64,000 nt of DNA. Source: Urophycis tenuis (Eukaryota > Chordata > Actinopteri > Gadiformes > Phycidae). The stretch is from positions 3,342,001 to 3,406,000 of the forward strand of contig JAXIVH010000038.1 in assembly GCA_036785325.1 (NCBI GenBank). The letters run 5' to 3'. The stretch's first letter is position 1. Each line of letters starts with the position of its first letter. A model generated the notes under the pieces. That model made no database searches. It was not told the origin of the DNA and saw only the letters and a list, made by a program, of their open reading frames with translations. Below, one piece after another: positions 24,919 through 32,941 of this stretch. Position numbers and translations under genes: made by a program.

Positions 24919-25619
24919 TGGCTGTGGAAAGAAAATAGCACACAAGTCATACCAAGTCACCTTTATTTTTCAGTGATAAACATTAATAAATAAACAGTAT
25001 GGACATTGTATAAACAGTTGTATAAAAAGTCTAAACGGTATGAACAGTGTTCTTATAAAAGATATCAATATCAATACTGATCACGTGTGTATTTTATATT
25101 TCCAGGTTATTTGTTGATGAGCCAGAGCCTGTGACTCCCACCAACCGGCCCGTTCAGCCCACTGCGTTGTCGTCCTCCACCCGGCCGAAGCCTCCTGCGC
25201 CCACCCGCCTCCAGCCGAGGCCTCCTGCTGCGTCAGCCTGTGGCCCGCCCGCCCCCTGTGTCGGCAGCACCCATACCGCTGGTCCTCCCCGCACAGCCAC
25301 AGGCCCCCTCCGTCCTGCTTCGTGGGCCATCCTGCAGCTGTCTCTGCAGTCATCGTGTGTCAAAACCATTCAAACTTGTATATGGTAACATTTCAAAATG
25401 ACACCAGCATAAATGAGGACCTTGCAATAGGTTGTGTGTTACAGGACCCCCCTGGCATACAGCTGTATGTCTCTGTGAAGGTGGTTGTGAAGAACTGCAT
25501 CCGGCTGAACAAGTACAAGTGCCGGCGAGGCAGCAACTCTCTCGAGGGGTTGCACGCCCACCTGGTTAACGCCATCCCTTCACAGCGATATGGGATCATG
25601 CCGTTCCAAGTAAGTGATT

Positions 25620-25660
<41 letters not shown>

Positions 25661-25903
25661 GCGCGCGCGCATATATACATACACACACACACACTTATAT
25701 ATACACACACATATATATATATACTTAAACATAGCTGACCCTTTTTTTCCCCCTTCTCGGGGATTATGCTCCCAGTTTTGATCTCGGACGTCTGGTCACT
25801 TATAGCATATAATAATATTCTATTACTGTTAAGCCAACTATGAATAATAAAACAGGCCAAAACATGTGTCCTTTATCATAGCTACACGTGTTACAAAAAA
25901 AAC
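24919..25903 (+). pseudogene. Exon-bearing cassette, copy 8 (frame open to the donor)
   Basis: The exon-like block is 25106-25609. It has CGA instead of TGA at the polymorphic codon, so frame 0 stays open from just after the TGATGA near its 5' edge through to the GTAAGT donor. From an internal ATG this gives 99 residues (25322-25621, stop in the intron). The last exon residues read RGSNSLEGLHAHL then GIMPFQ. The CA/TA tract is 25622-25724. Confidence 0.7.
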
Positions 25904-26239
25904 GCGTGAATTGAAAAGTTGAAGGTATGTTTTTAGCTGCTGGGTAGACTTCATTCAACCTGACGCAGTTTAGTCTGTGATCAACCAGACTGCTCGCGGA
26001 TGGGCTCATTTTAAGCGGGGAAATCTAAGCTTTCCAACGGCCTATGGCAAGACTATATTGACTCATGGGTCGTTGAAATACTAAGCTAATTAATTTGTGT
26101 TCTGTAAGGAAAGATTGATGTTAATTGAAACGTTGAAGGTATGTCTTTAGCTGCTGTGTAGACTTCAGTCAACCTGACGCAGATTTGTCTGTGAGCAACC
26201 AAATTGCTCGGGGATGGGCTCATTATAAGCGGGGAAATC
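25904..26239 (+). repeat. 214-bp satellite array, block 9, left part
   Basis: This is satellite interrupted after GGGGAAATC by the DIRS element. Joined to 32220-32941 it makes 1,058 bp, which equals 5 x 214 - 12, so the pre-insertion array is recovered exactly. Confidence 0.93.
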
Positions 26240-26294
26240 GTCGGGTTACTTAACGTAATCCCTGGTTCTTTGATAACAGAGTGAGGTGTTTCAC
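26239..26294. repeat. DIRS left terminus, complementary to the internal region
   Basis: These 56 bases are the exact reverse complement of 26471-26526. They include the element's 3' terminal extension (GTCGGGTTAC...) and the first bases of the inverted terminal repeat. Base 26239 (C) may belong to the flank or the element, because the same base is found at the other junction. Confidence 0.92.
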
Positions 26295-26429
26295 TATGGG
26301 AATCGCTCTCAGCGTGACCATTATGGAAGCTCCAATGACACCACGTCTGTCTCTGACAGACAGGTCGACCTGTGGGAGGGCCCCGCCCCCTCTATATATC
26401 TCGGTCGACCCACCAGATCGGGTCATTCT
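26285..26429 (+). repeat. DIRS inverted terminal repeat, left copy
   Basis: The segment is 145 bp and its reverse complement is identical base for base to 32054-32198. It contains GGTCGACC-type palindromes and a GC-box plus TATA-like motif. Confidence 0.95.
26381..26400 (+). promoter_or_regulatory. GC box plus TATA-like motif in left ITR (inward, antisense)
   Basis: CCCCGCCCCC is followed at once by TCTATATATC. In this orientation it would drive transcription rightwards into the element, antisense to the recombinase gene. Sequence motif only. Confidence 0.45.
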
Positions 26430-26470
26430 AAACCGGTTTCTTCCCTCGCTATGCAAGGAGGGAAGTGTTG

Positions 26471-26562
26471 GTGAAACACCTCACTCTGTTATCAAAGAAC
26501 CAGGGATTACGTTAAGTAACCCGACGTTCTTTTTCTAACTTCGTTCGGTGTTTCACTATGGG
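26471..26562. repeat. DIRS internal complementary region
   Basis: Bases 26471-26526 complement the left terminus (26239-26294), and 26526-26562 complement the right terminus (32183-32219). The region therefore reads as the antisense of the right end (AAAAAGAAC) joined to the left end (GTCGGG). In the DIRS replication model this region templates end joining to form a circular DNA intermediate. It lies just downstream of the recombinase stop codon. Confidence 0.93.
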
Positions 26563-26630
26563 AGATATAGCCCACTCCCGGATTGCATGTTCTCCCGAAG
26601 CCATCCGGCTCCACAACCCAGACTGACACC

Positions 26631-27683
26631 TTACACGACCCCTGAAGCCCCAGTCCGCAGGACCGCATGGGCCAGGGACGTGTCAGAAACGTCCAGCCTG
26701 TAAAATCTCACAAATGTGTGTGGCGTAGCCCAACTCGCCGCAGCACAAATGTCCTCAACCCTGACCCCCTTAAACAGAGCCCATGACGTTGCCATGCCTC
26801 TGGTAGAGTGAGCCCTTACCCCTGCAGGCGGCTGCAGGCCCCTGCACCTGTAAGCCAGCTCTATGGCCTCCACAATCCAGTGGGATAACCTCTGGCGCGA
26901 CAGTGGTTTTCCCCTGTGGGGCGTAGCCCAGGACACAAACAGCTGGTCACTCCTGCGGAAAACCGCTGTCCTATCCACATATAGTCGTAATGCCCGCACT
27001 GGGCATAAGGTATTCAGTCTACGATCTTCCTCCGTCCCAAAAGGGGGAGGGTGAAAAGCCCCCAGTTCTATAATGGGGCATCTGTACGCAGACTCCACTA
27101 CCTTAGGTACAAAGGCTGGGTTAGGTCTTAAACACACCTTTGAGTCCCCTGGGGCAAACTGCATACAGGCTGCCCGCGTCGACAGCGCCTGTAAATCACT
27201 CACCCGCTTCGCAGTGGTTAAAGCTAAGAGCAAGGCCGCTTTGAGGGAGAGGAATTTCAATCCCACTCCCTCCAAAGGTTCAAAAGGGTGTCGAGACAGT
27301 GCATCTAACACCACTGACAAGTCCCACAATGGCACTAAAGGTCTAGAAACAGGGCGCTTCCGGCGCACCCCCTTCATGAAGCTGCACACCAATGGGTGCT
27401 GGCCCGGTGACTTATCACCCAGGCCCACGTGGCATGCTGAGATAGCCGCCAAGTACACCTTAATTGTGGAAAAGGCTTTCCCCTTGTCTAGCAAATCCTG
27501 CAGAAAACAGAGGATGTCCCTCACTGAGCATTGAAAAGAGAGAATCCGCCTCTCCTCGCACCAATTCTCAAAAACCCGCCATTTACCACTGTAAAGTGAG
27601 CGGGTGGAAGAAGCCCTTGCACACTGAATAGTGTCGATCACACTGGGAGGCAGCCCGACTGCATCCAGATTCAGCCTCTCACG
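26631..27683 (-). CDS. Tyrosine recombinase of the DIRS element
   Basis: This is about 350 residues of phage-integrase-type (tyrosine) recombinase, the enzyme that inserts the circular DNA copy of DIRS elements into a target. The N-terminal SAM-like part includes ARASSTRSLYSGKW and STIKVYLAAISA. The catalytic residues are the first Arg in TTAKRVSDL (codon 27204-27206), His and Arg in RAHSTRG (26808-26810 and 26799-26801) and the nucleophile Tyr in FVRFYRLDV (26700-26702). All four are present, so the domain looks intact. It ends with TAA at 26631. The start is uncertain. The recognisable domain begins almost exactly where the RT frame stops (27671), and no ATG lies close upstream. The frame is -1 relative to the RT frame and stays open far upstream, so it may be made by frameshifting, from a spliced RNA or from an upstream start. 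The left boundary given here marks the domain, not a proven start codon. Confidence 0.88.
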   Translation of the reverse strand, partial: RERLNLDAVGLPPSVIDTIQCARASSTRSLYSGKWRVFENWCEERRILSFQCSVRDILCFLQDLLDKGKAFSTIKVYLAAISACHVGLGDKSPGQHPLVCSFMKGVRRKRPVSRPLVPLWDLSVVLDALSRHPFEPLEGVGLKFLSLKAALLLALTTAKRVSDLQALSTRAACMQFAPGDSKVCLRPNPAFVPKVVESAYRCPIIELGAFHPPPFGTEEDRRLNTLCPVRALRLYVDRTAVFRRSDQLFVSWATPHRGKPLSRQRLSHWIVEAIELAYRCRGLQPPAGVRAHSTRGMATSWALFKGVRVEDICAAASWATPHTFVRFYRLDVSDTSLAHAVLRTGASGVV

Positions 27684-29977
27684 GGCCAAGCCCACAGCGC
27701 CACATGTTCGGGATGGGGATGATAGATCTCCCCCCGAGCCTGGGATAAGAGGTCCCTGCGCGGCGGAAGGGCCCACGGCTGACCCGACAGCATCTGCACT
27801 ATCTCCGCCACCCAGTGTCTGGATGGCCACCGCGGGGCTATCAGAACCAGTGACAAGCCCTGCTCCCTCACCCTGGCCAGAGTGGGGGAGATCAGGCTGA
27901 GGGGAGGGAACGCGTACAACAGGACGTCTGGCCACGGGTGAGCCAACGCGTCTACCCCTAATGGTGCGTTCGTGTCTGCCAGGGAGAAAAACAGAGGGCA
28001 CTGTGCGTTTTCCCGCGATGCGAACAGATCTACGGCAGCCTGCCCGTATCTCTGAAACACCTGAGACACCACTTGTGGATGGAGTTTCCACTCCCCAAAC
28101 AGAGGGTTTCCCCTTGACATGAGGTCTGCACCTCTGTTCAGCACTCCCGCCACATGTGTCGCCCGTAGCGACCCCAGCCGGGAGCTGCTCCACAGAATAA
28201 TCTTGCGAGCTAACTTGTGAAGCTTCAGCGATCGTGTGCCTCCCTGACGGTTCACATACGCTACCACCGTGGAGTTGTCGGACTTTAACAGGACATGTTT
28301 GTCTCTGATGAGCGGTAAAAAATGTTTCACGGCCAGAAACACCGCCATTAACTCCAAATAATTGATGTGAGCATGAGTTAATTCCGTCGGCCAGACGCCG
28401 TTCACGGCTCTGCCCTCGAAGGTCGCTCCCCATCCTGTCAGCGACGCGTCCGTTGTCATGACAACCCTCGACGCCACTGTTCCCAAGCGCGCTCCCTGAG
28501 AGAACACCGCCGGGTTCCGCCACTGACGGAGAGCCGTCATGGCCACCGCTGAGACCGTCACCACACGGCGGAGGTGACGGCGCGAGCACAATTTTAACGA
28601 TGCTACCCACCTCTGCACATCCCTCATCATGAGGAGGCCCAGTCTCACTACTGATATGACTGATGCCATCAAACCCAGTAGCCGAAGGCAAACTCTGAAC
28701 GGCACCGCAGCGCCGAGCTGGAAGCGTGCCAAACACTGAGTGAACGCCTGTATCCTCTCCGGTGAGAGAGTGATACGATATGAGAGGGAGTTTATGCTGA
28801 GACCCAGATAAACAGTGCTCTGTGTGGGTTGCAACCGGCTTTTTGACCAGTTTATCATAAAGCCCAAACTCATGAGATGTGACGTCACCGTCTCTGCATC
28901 GCTGTGAGCTTGTTCTTGTGAATGGGAGCATATCAGGTAATCGTCTAAATACGAAAAAATCCTGATGCCTCTGTCTCTCAACGGAGACAGTGCTGCTTCT
29001 ACACACTTGCTGAACACCCGAGGGGCTAGTGACAGCCCAAACGGAAGAACTTGATATTCGTAGGTTGTGCCTCGATGCGCAAACCTGAGAAATTTTCTGT
29101 GTGCGGGAAGGATATCTATGTGGAAATATGCGTCCGTTAAATCTATCGTCACGAACCAGTCGTTCGGGCGGATAGACTGACATAGCACCTTGTGTGTTAA
29201 CATTTTGAATGTGTATTTTCTCAGGTGACTGTTCAATACACGCAGGTCCAAAATAGGGCGGAGCGCAGCGCTCCCCTTCTTCGGAATAAGAAAGTAGCGG
29301 GAGTAGAAACCCTGCTGACTTTCCTCGCTTGGGACCACTCTGACTGCTCTCTTGATTAAAAGAGATGTGATCTCGTTCTGTAAAACCTGTGCGGCTTCCC
29401 CATCCGCCACTGACTCTAAAACACCGTTGAATCTCGGTGGTTTTACAGCAAACTGTAGCCTGTAACCCCGGTTTATAGTGGACAGCACCCACGGGTGAAC
29501 TGCGCATGCGCGCCAGTTGCCAATCTGCGCAGCGAGAGGTCCTACGGAGCCTCTCTGCGCCGTCTCTACCTCCGTGAGAGAGGAGAGACGTCCCTCTAGA
29601 GGGGCAAAAGTGCCCTCTAGAGGGGGGAGAGGAGAATAAACCCTCTCCCCTAATCTGTTGTTTTGTTTTTTGTTTTGTGGGGTGCAACTCGCCCTTAGCT
29701 TTATGCTTGGCTGCGAAGTTGCTGACTTTATTATCGTCAAACCGGGAACATGCATTTCTGCTCGGGAACACAGAGTGGGAGTGCTTATTGAAACACTGGG
29801 GGAAAGTGTACGGTGACACTGCGTGTGCGGTGCTTGGTGGCACAGACATAACAGTCCCGCTTCCTCCTCTCCTGGGGGTAGCGGAGGAAAACACTGGCTG
29901 CTGGCTCGAGAACCCGTGATACGAGCTGTAGCGCCGAACTGTGCGGGGCAAACATTCACCCTCTCTCCTCGTCGCAT
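27671..29977 (-). CDS. DIRS polyprotein: reverse transcriptase, RNase H, methyltransferase-like
   Basis: 768 residues from the first ATG (29975-29977). It copies the element RNA into DNA and degrades the RNA template. Residues 1 to about 165 have no domain I can name. The reverse transcriptase spans about 165-440. It has FLIPKKG, LRPILDLRVLN and VTIDLTDAYF (Asp279), then VLPFGLSLAPR and the YLDD box (343-346, codons 28940-28951) carrying the two catalytic aspartates; YLDD is a usual form in DIRS elements. RNase H spans about 505-625, with TTDASLTGWG (Asp510), YLELMAV (Glu542), LKSDNST (Asp567) and NRGADLMSR (Asp618). From about 649, VDLFASREN and FPPLSLI match the region usually annotated as a methyltransferase-like domain in this superfamily. 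It starts about 40 bases after the Gag stop. No internal stop is present. Confidence 0.92.
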   Translation of the reverse strand: MRRGERVNVCPAQFGATARITGSRASSQCFPPLPPGEEEAGLLCLCHQAPHTQCHRTLSPSVSISTPTLCSRAEMHVPGLTIIKSATSQPSIKLRASCTPQNKKQNNRLGERVYSPLPPLEGTFAPLEGRLSSLTEVETAQRGSVGPLAAQIGNWRACAVHPWVLSTINRGYRLQFAVKPPRFNGVLESVADGEAAQVLQNEITSLLIKRAVRVVPSEESQQGFYSRYFLIPKKGSAALRPILDLRVLNSHLRKYTFKMLTHKVLCQSIRPNDWFVTIDLTDAYFHIDILPAHRKFLRFAHRGTTYEYQVLPFGLSLAPRVFSKCVEAALSPLRDRGIRIFSYLDDYLICSHSQEQAHSDAETVTSHLMSLGFMINWSKSRLQPTQSTVYLGLSINSLSYRITLSPERIQAFTQCLARFQLGAAVPFRVCLRLLGLMASVISVVRLGLLMMRDVQRWVASLKLCSRRHLRRVVTVSAVAMTALRQWRNPAVFSQGARLGTVASRVVMTTDASLTGWGATFEGRAVNGVWPTELTHAHINYLELMAVFLAVKHFLPLIRDKHVLLKSDNSTVVAYVNRQGGTRSLKLHKLARKIILWSSSRLGSLRATHVAGVLNRGADLMSRGNPLFGEWKLHPQVVSQVFQRYGQAAVDLFASRENAQCPLFFSLADTNAPLGVDALAHPWPDVLLYAFPPLSLISPTLARVREQGLSLVLIAPRWPSRHWVAEIVQMLSGQPWALPPRRDLLSQARGEIYHPHPEHVALWAWPVRG
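27684..29951 (-). other. Long open overlap frame upstream of the recombinase domain
   Basis: The recombinase frame has no stop for about 756 codons upstream, across almost the entire RT/RNase H/methyltransferase region. Its first ATG is at 29849, and the frame opens upstream with TTG near 29951. The translated product is rich in S, R, G and V and has no recognisable domain, as expected for an out-of-frame translation of a conserved G+C-rich gene. Long RT/recombinase overlaps are known in DIRS elements. It is probably a by-product or overlap and not a separate protein. Confidence 0.4.
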
Positions 29978-30018
29978 TTTCAACGGAGGAGGGGGGGGTG
30001 AGAGAGGGGTTGCGCGCG

Positions 30019-31581
30019 TCAGGTGGAGCGCCTCTTCCTCCCCTCCGCGGAGTGTGGAGGGCGGCGTTTAGCTGCTACCGCCGCGAAAGACTGCTTACCC
30101 CACGGCTTGTTATTCGCCGCTCTCGGCTGCTGATCGCCGCGGCTAGCCGTGGGCCTGTGCGCCGGTTTGGTGTCCGGCTGTCTCCCTCTCGCTGCAGCGG
30201 CCGCTGCAGCGAAGCCTGGGCGCGCTGCGGGTCGCGGCGTCTGTTTGCGGGGCAAACATAGGTCGAAAGCCTCACCCTCCTGCTTTCTGAGGGTGCTCGT
30301 CTCCCTCATCTTCTGCAGCGCCGGGCCGAAGAGACCCTTAGTGGGGTCGTAGGGGGCGTCCATCACCTCCGCCTTTTGTGTGTCCCCCAGACCCGACAGG
30401 TTCAGCCAGAGAGCTCGCTCTCCTGACACCGCCAGGCCCATGACGCGCCCGCTGCCCTGCACCGCTCCCCGGGAGGAGCGTAGGATGAGATCGTTCACCA
30501 CACAGATCTCATCCCAAAGCACTGGGTTCGGGACCCCCGAGTCCAGCTGCTGACCCATCTCCTCCAAAATCTCCGACTGATATGCCGTTAACAACGTAAC
30601 CGCATTCAGGGAGCACACAGACTGAGCCGCGTATTTATACATTCTTTGATAAATACCCGCGGCTGTGCGTTCGCTCTTACCGGGCAAGGTGATGTTTGAG
30701 GACGCTGAGATGGCTCGGCGGTTCGGGTGAAGGTGGTAAGCCACTGATGGTTCCACAACTGGGGGCTCAGCCAACCCCAGGTCACCCATGTCCCGCACCT
30801 CCAGCTTGGAATAGCCTTGTGTGGCCAGCTTGCTCTTATACGGGCTAGACCAAAACCGGCTCATTTCCCTCATGCAGGCAGGGACCGCTGGGAGCAGCTG
30901 CTTGGCTGGAGGTTGTGCTGGAGGGAGACGTTTACCGTCGTACAGGTCCCTCTCCTTCCCCTCCATGCCCTGGGCCGCTGGCCATGGGATGTTTAGTTTG
31001 GCTGCAGCCCGTTTGCAGACCTCGTACAGGCCGTTGTCAACCGGGGAGGCCGCTCCTGATGAGCTGAGCGGTCGGGATTGCAGCTCCGTCGGGAAAGTGG
31101 AGTCATCCTCCCCCTCCTCCATGTCAAAATCGAGGATGTCGGAACCGGCGTCGCCGTCCGCATCGTCGCTTTCGCACCCCGGTCCGATGAGACTATCGTC
31201 CCCGAACAGCGGGGGCATGACATGCACATCCCGAGCATCAGCCTCTTCCATTGAGTCCGCCCAGCTTTTAGAAGCTCGCGGCTGAAGGTCAGCTTTTGCT
31301 CCGGTGGCTGTAGCGGCTAGGCTGGGGTTCTGACTACCCGCACTAGCTACCGCCACTCTCAATCTCCTCTCCAGAGTTTTCTCCGCCATAGCGGCGCAGT
31401 GGGCACATACGAGGCGGTCAACAAGCGAAGCTTGGCCGTGTTTAGCACCCATGCACGCGATGCATAGTGGGTGCGGATCCCTGCCCGAGATGGTGGCTCC
31501 GCATGACGCGGGACACGGGCGGGAGGCACCCCCTGCCTCCTTCGGCTCGGGCCCTTTGGCGGGGGCCGCGGGCGCAGACAT
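30019..31581 (-). CDS. DIRS Gag-like protein
   Basis: 520 residues from the ATG at 31579-31581; a TTG two codons further upstream is an unlikely start. It occupies the first-ORF position of the element and probably packages the element RNA. An N-terminal Cys/His cluster is visible: Cys23, Cys27, Cys40, Cys43, His48, Cys59, His61 and Cys62, including HPLCIACMGAKHG. This suggests a zinc-binding fold and is typical of first ORFs in fish DIRS elements as I recall them. A Ser/Asp/Glu-rich acidic stretch lies near residues 135-165. The C-terminal tail is rich in Arg, Ala, Pro and Gln, including an alanine run, and could bind nucleic acid. The call rests on position and cysteine pattern; no enzymatic motif is present. 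Confidence 0.8.
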   Translation of the reverse strand: MSAPAAPAKGPEPKEAGGASRPCPASCGATISGRDPHPLCIACMGAKHGQASLVDRLVCAHCAAMAEKTLERRLRVAVASAGSQNPSLAATATGAKADLQPRASKSWADSMEEADARDVHVMPPLFGDDSLIGPGCESDDADGDAGSDILDFDMEEGEDDSTFPTELQSRPLSSSGAASPVDNGLYEVCKRAAAKLNIPWPAAQGMEGKERDLYDGKRLPPAQPPAKQLLPAVPACMREMSRFWSSPYKSKLATQGYSKLEVRDMGDLGLAEPPVVEPSVAYHLHPNRRAISASSNITLPGKSERTAAGIYQRMYKYAAQSVCSLNAVTLLTAYQSEILEEMGQQLDSGVPNPVLWDEICVVNDLILRSSRGAVQGSGRVMGLAVSGERALWLNLSGLGDTQKAEVMDAPYDPTKGLFGPALQKMRETSTLRKQEGEAFDLCLPRKQTPRPAARPGFAAAAAAARGRQPDTKPAHRPTASRGDQQPRAANNKPWGKQSFAAVAAKRRPPHSAEGRKRRST

Positions 31582-32053
31582 GGCCAATGGAGAGGGAATA
31601 ACCCGGGCGTTAGCCTAGGAATGAGGCTCGTCACGACACGTTAGCCTTATAAGCCGGTTATACAGGCGTGAGCCTGGTTATAACCGTGCTTTAATGAATA
31701 GCCCGCCGCAACGCGATAGCTATTCGTTATGGCTTGGTTAGCCAACAAGTTAATGTTAGCTGACCTGTTCGGGCTAGCGTTCTGACGCGCGAGCCCGAAG
31801 CCAACGAAGCTACGAGTAATTTAATACGTCGTAGCCTACAGGAATAGTTCGCCACAACGCGGACACTATTCCCAGTCACAAAACTCACTTCTCACGAAGC
31901 TTATCAGCACAATCTAAGTCGCTGCGGACACCGCGCTAGGCGACGTTCTCCTATGACGGGACGTCTATTAGCTGTTAAGCTGGTAACCGATTAATCCGAC
32001 TTATTTGGATGCGCTGAGGGAGCTTGATAACGTTTCCGCATGGGAAGAAAGCG
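31582..32053 (-). other. DIRS 5' leader with two similar hairpins
   Basis: This is a non-coding leader between the right terminal repeat and gag. Two related inverted repeats are visible: GAATAG/CTATTC at 31696-31701 and 31720-31725, and GGAATAG/CTATTCC at 31841-31847 and 31866-31872. Their loops share CGCC-CAACGCG. Several short TTAGCC and GGTTATA repeats lie around 31640-31690. The function is unknown. Confidence 0.6.
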
Positions 32054-32198
32054 AGAATGACCCGATCTGGTGGGTCGACCGAGATATATAGAGGGGGCGG
32101 GGCCCTCCCACAGGTCGACCTGTCTGTCAGAGACAGACGTGGTGTCATTGGAGCTTCCATAATGGTCACGCTGAGAGCGATTCCCATAGTGAAACACC
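32054..32198 (-). repeat. DIRS inverted terminal repeat, right copy
   Basis: The segment is 145 bp, identical in reverse complement to 26285-26429. A further 21 bases (32199-32219, ending AAAAAGAAC) form the element-specific right terminal extension. Confidence 0.95.
32083..32104 (-). promoter_or_regulatory. Candidate promoter core for DIRS transcription
   Basis: Read on the minus strand, a CCCCGCCCCC GC box is followed directly by TCTATATATC. It lies about 0.5 kb upstream of the gag ATG and points towards it. Motif evidence only. Confidence 0.5.
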
Positions 32199-32219
32199 GA
32201 ACGAAGTTAGAAAAAGAAC

Positions 32220-32941
32220 TACGCTTTCCAACGGCGTATGGCAAGACTATATTCACCAAAGGGCCGTTGAAATACTAAGCTAATTAATTTGTGTTCTGTA
32301 AGGAAAGATTGATGTTAATTGAAACGTTAAAGGTATGTTTTTAGCTGCTGGGTAGACTTCATTCAACCTGACGCAGTTTAGTCTGTGATCAACCAGACTG
32401 CTCGCGGATGGGCTCATTTTAAGCGGGGAAATCTAAGCTTTCTAACGGCGTATGGCAAGACTATATTGACTCATGGGTCGTTGAAATACTAAGCTAATTA
32501 ATTTGTGTTCTGTAAGGAAAGATTGATGTTAATTGAAACGTTGAAGGTTTTTTTTTAGCTGCTGGGTAGACTTCAGTCAACCTGACGCAGTTTAGTCTGT
32601 GATCAACCAGACTGCTCGAGGATGGGCTCATTTTAAGCGGGGAAATCTAAGCTTTCCAACGGCGTATGGCAAGACTATATTCACTAAAGGGTCGTTGAAA
32701 TACTAAGCTAATTAATTTGTGTTCTGTAAGGAAAGATTGATGTTAATTGAAACGTTGAAGGTATGTCTTTAGCTGCTTTGTAGACTTCAGTCAACCTCAC
32801 GCAGATTTGTCTGTGAGCAATCAAATTGCTCGGAGATGGGCTCATTTTAAACGGGGAAATCTAAGCTTTCCAACGACGTATGGCATGACTATATTTGTCC
32901 ATGGGTCGTCGAAATAATAAGCTGATTCATGTGTGTTCTGT
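32220..32941 (+). repeat. 214-bp satellite array, block 9, right part
   Basis: Satellite resumes with TACGCTTTCC, the continuation of the monomer broken at 26239. A run of eight T in place of TATGTTTTT at 32548-32558 is a local variant. Confidence 0.93.

Larger units (their letters stand above)
26240..32219 (-). mobile_element. Complete DIRS-like tyrosine-recombinase retrotransposon, 5,980 bp
   Basis: All DIRS hallmarks are visible. The 145-bp inverted terminal repeats (26285-26429 and 32054-32198) are identical. The terminal extensions differ, and an internal complementary region near the 3' end (26471-26562) equals the reverse complement of the two joined ends. The coding order on the minus strand is Gag-like, RT/RNase H/methyltransferase-like, then tyrosine recombinase. 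There is no DDE or rve-type integrase and there are no long direct LTRs. The flanks AAATC and TACGC rejoin to an intact satellite monomer with no target-site duplication, as expected for recombinase-mediated insertion. The main frames carry no visible stop or frameshift. Superfamily assignment is firm; the named family is not determined. Confidence 0.95.

Noticed and set aside
26281..26538. Short ORFs in the DIRS terminal repeats (also 31975-32278)
   Set aside because: They lie in inverted repeats and non-coding leader, appear at both ends because the sequence is the same, and have no domain.
27073..27534. Plus-strand ORFs of up to 154 residues inside the DIRS element (also 30821-31285)
   Set aside because: They are antisense to the recombinase and Gag genes; G+C-rich shadow frames without recognisable motifs.
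26240..32219. LTR retrovirus or Gypsy-type element
   Set aside because: There are no long direct repeats, no DDE integrase or protease motif, no target duplication and a tyrosine recombinase instead; this is DIRS architecture.
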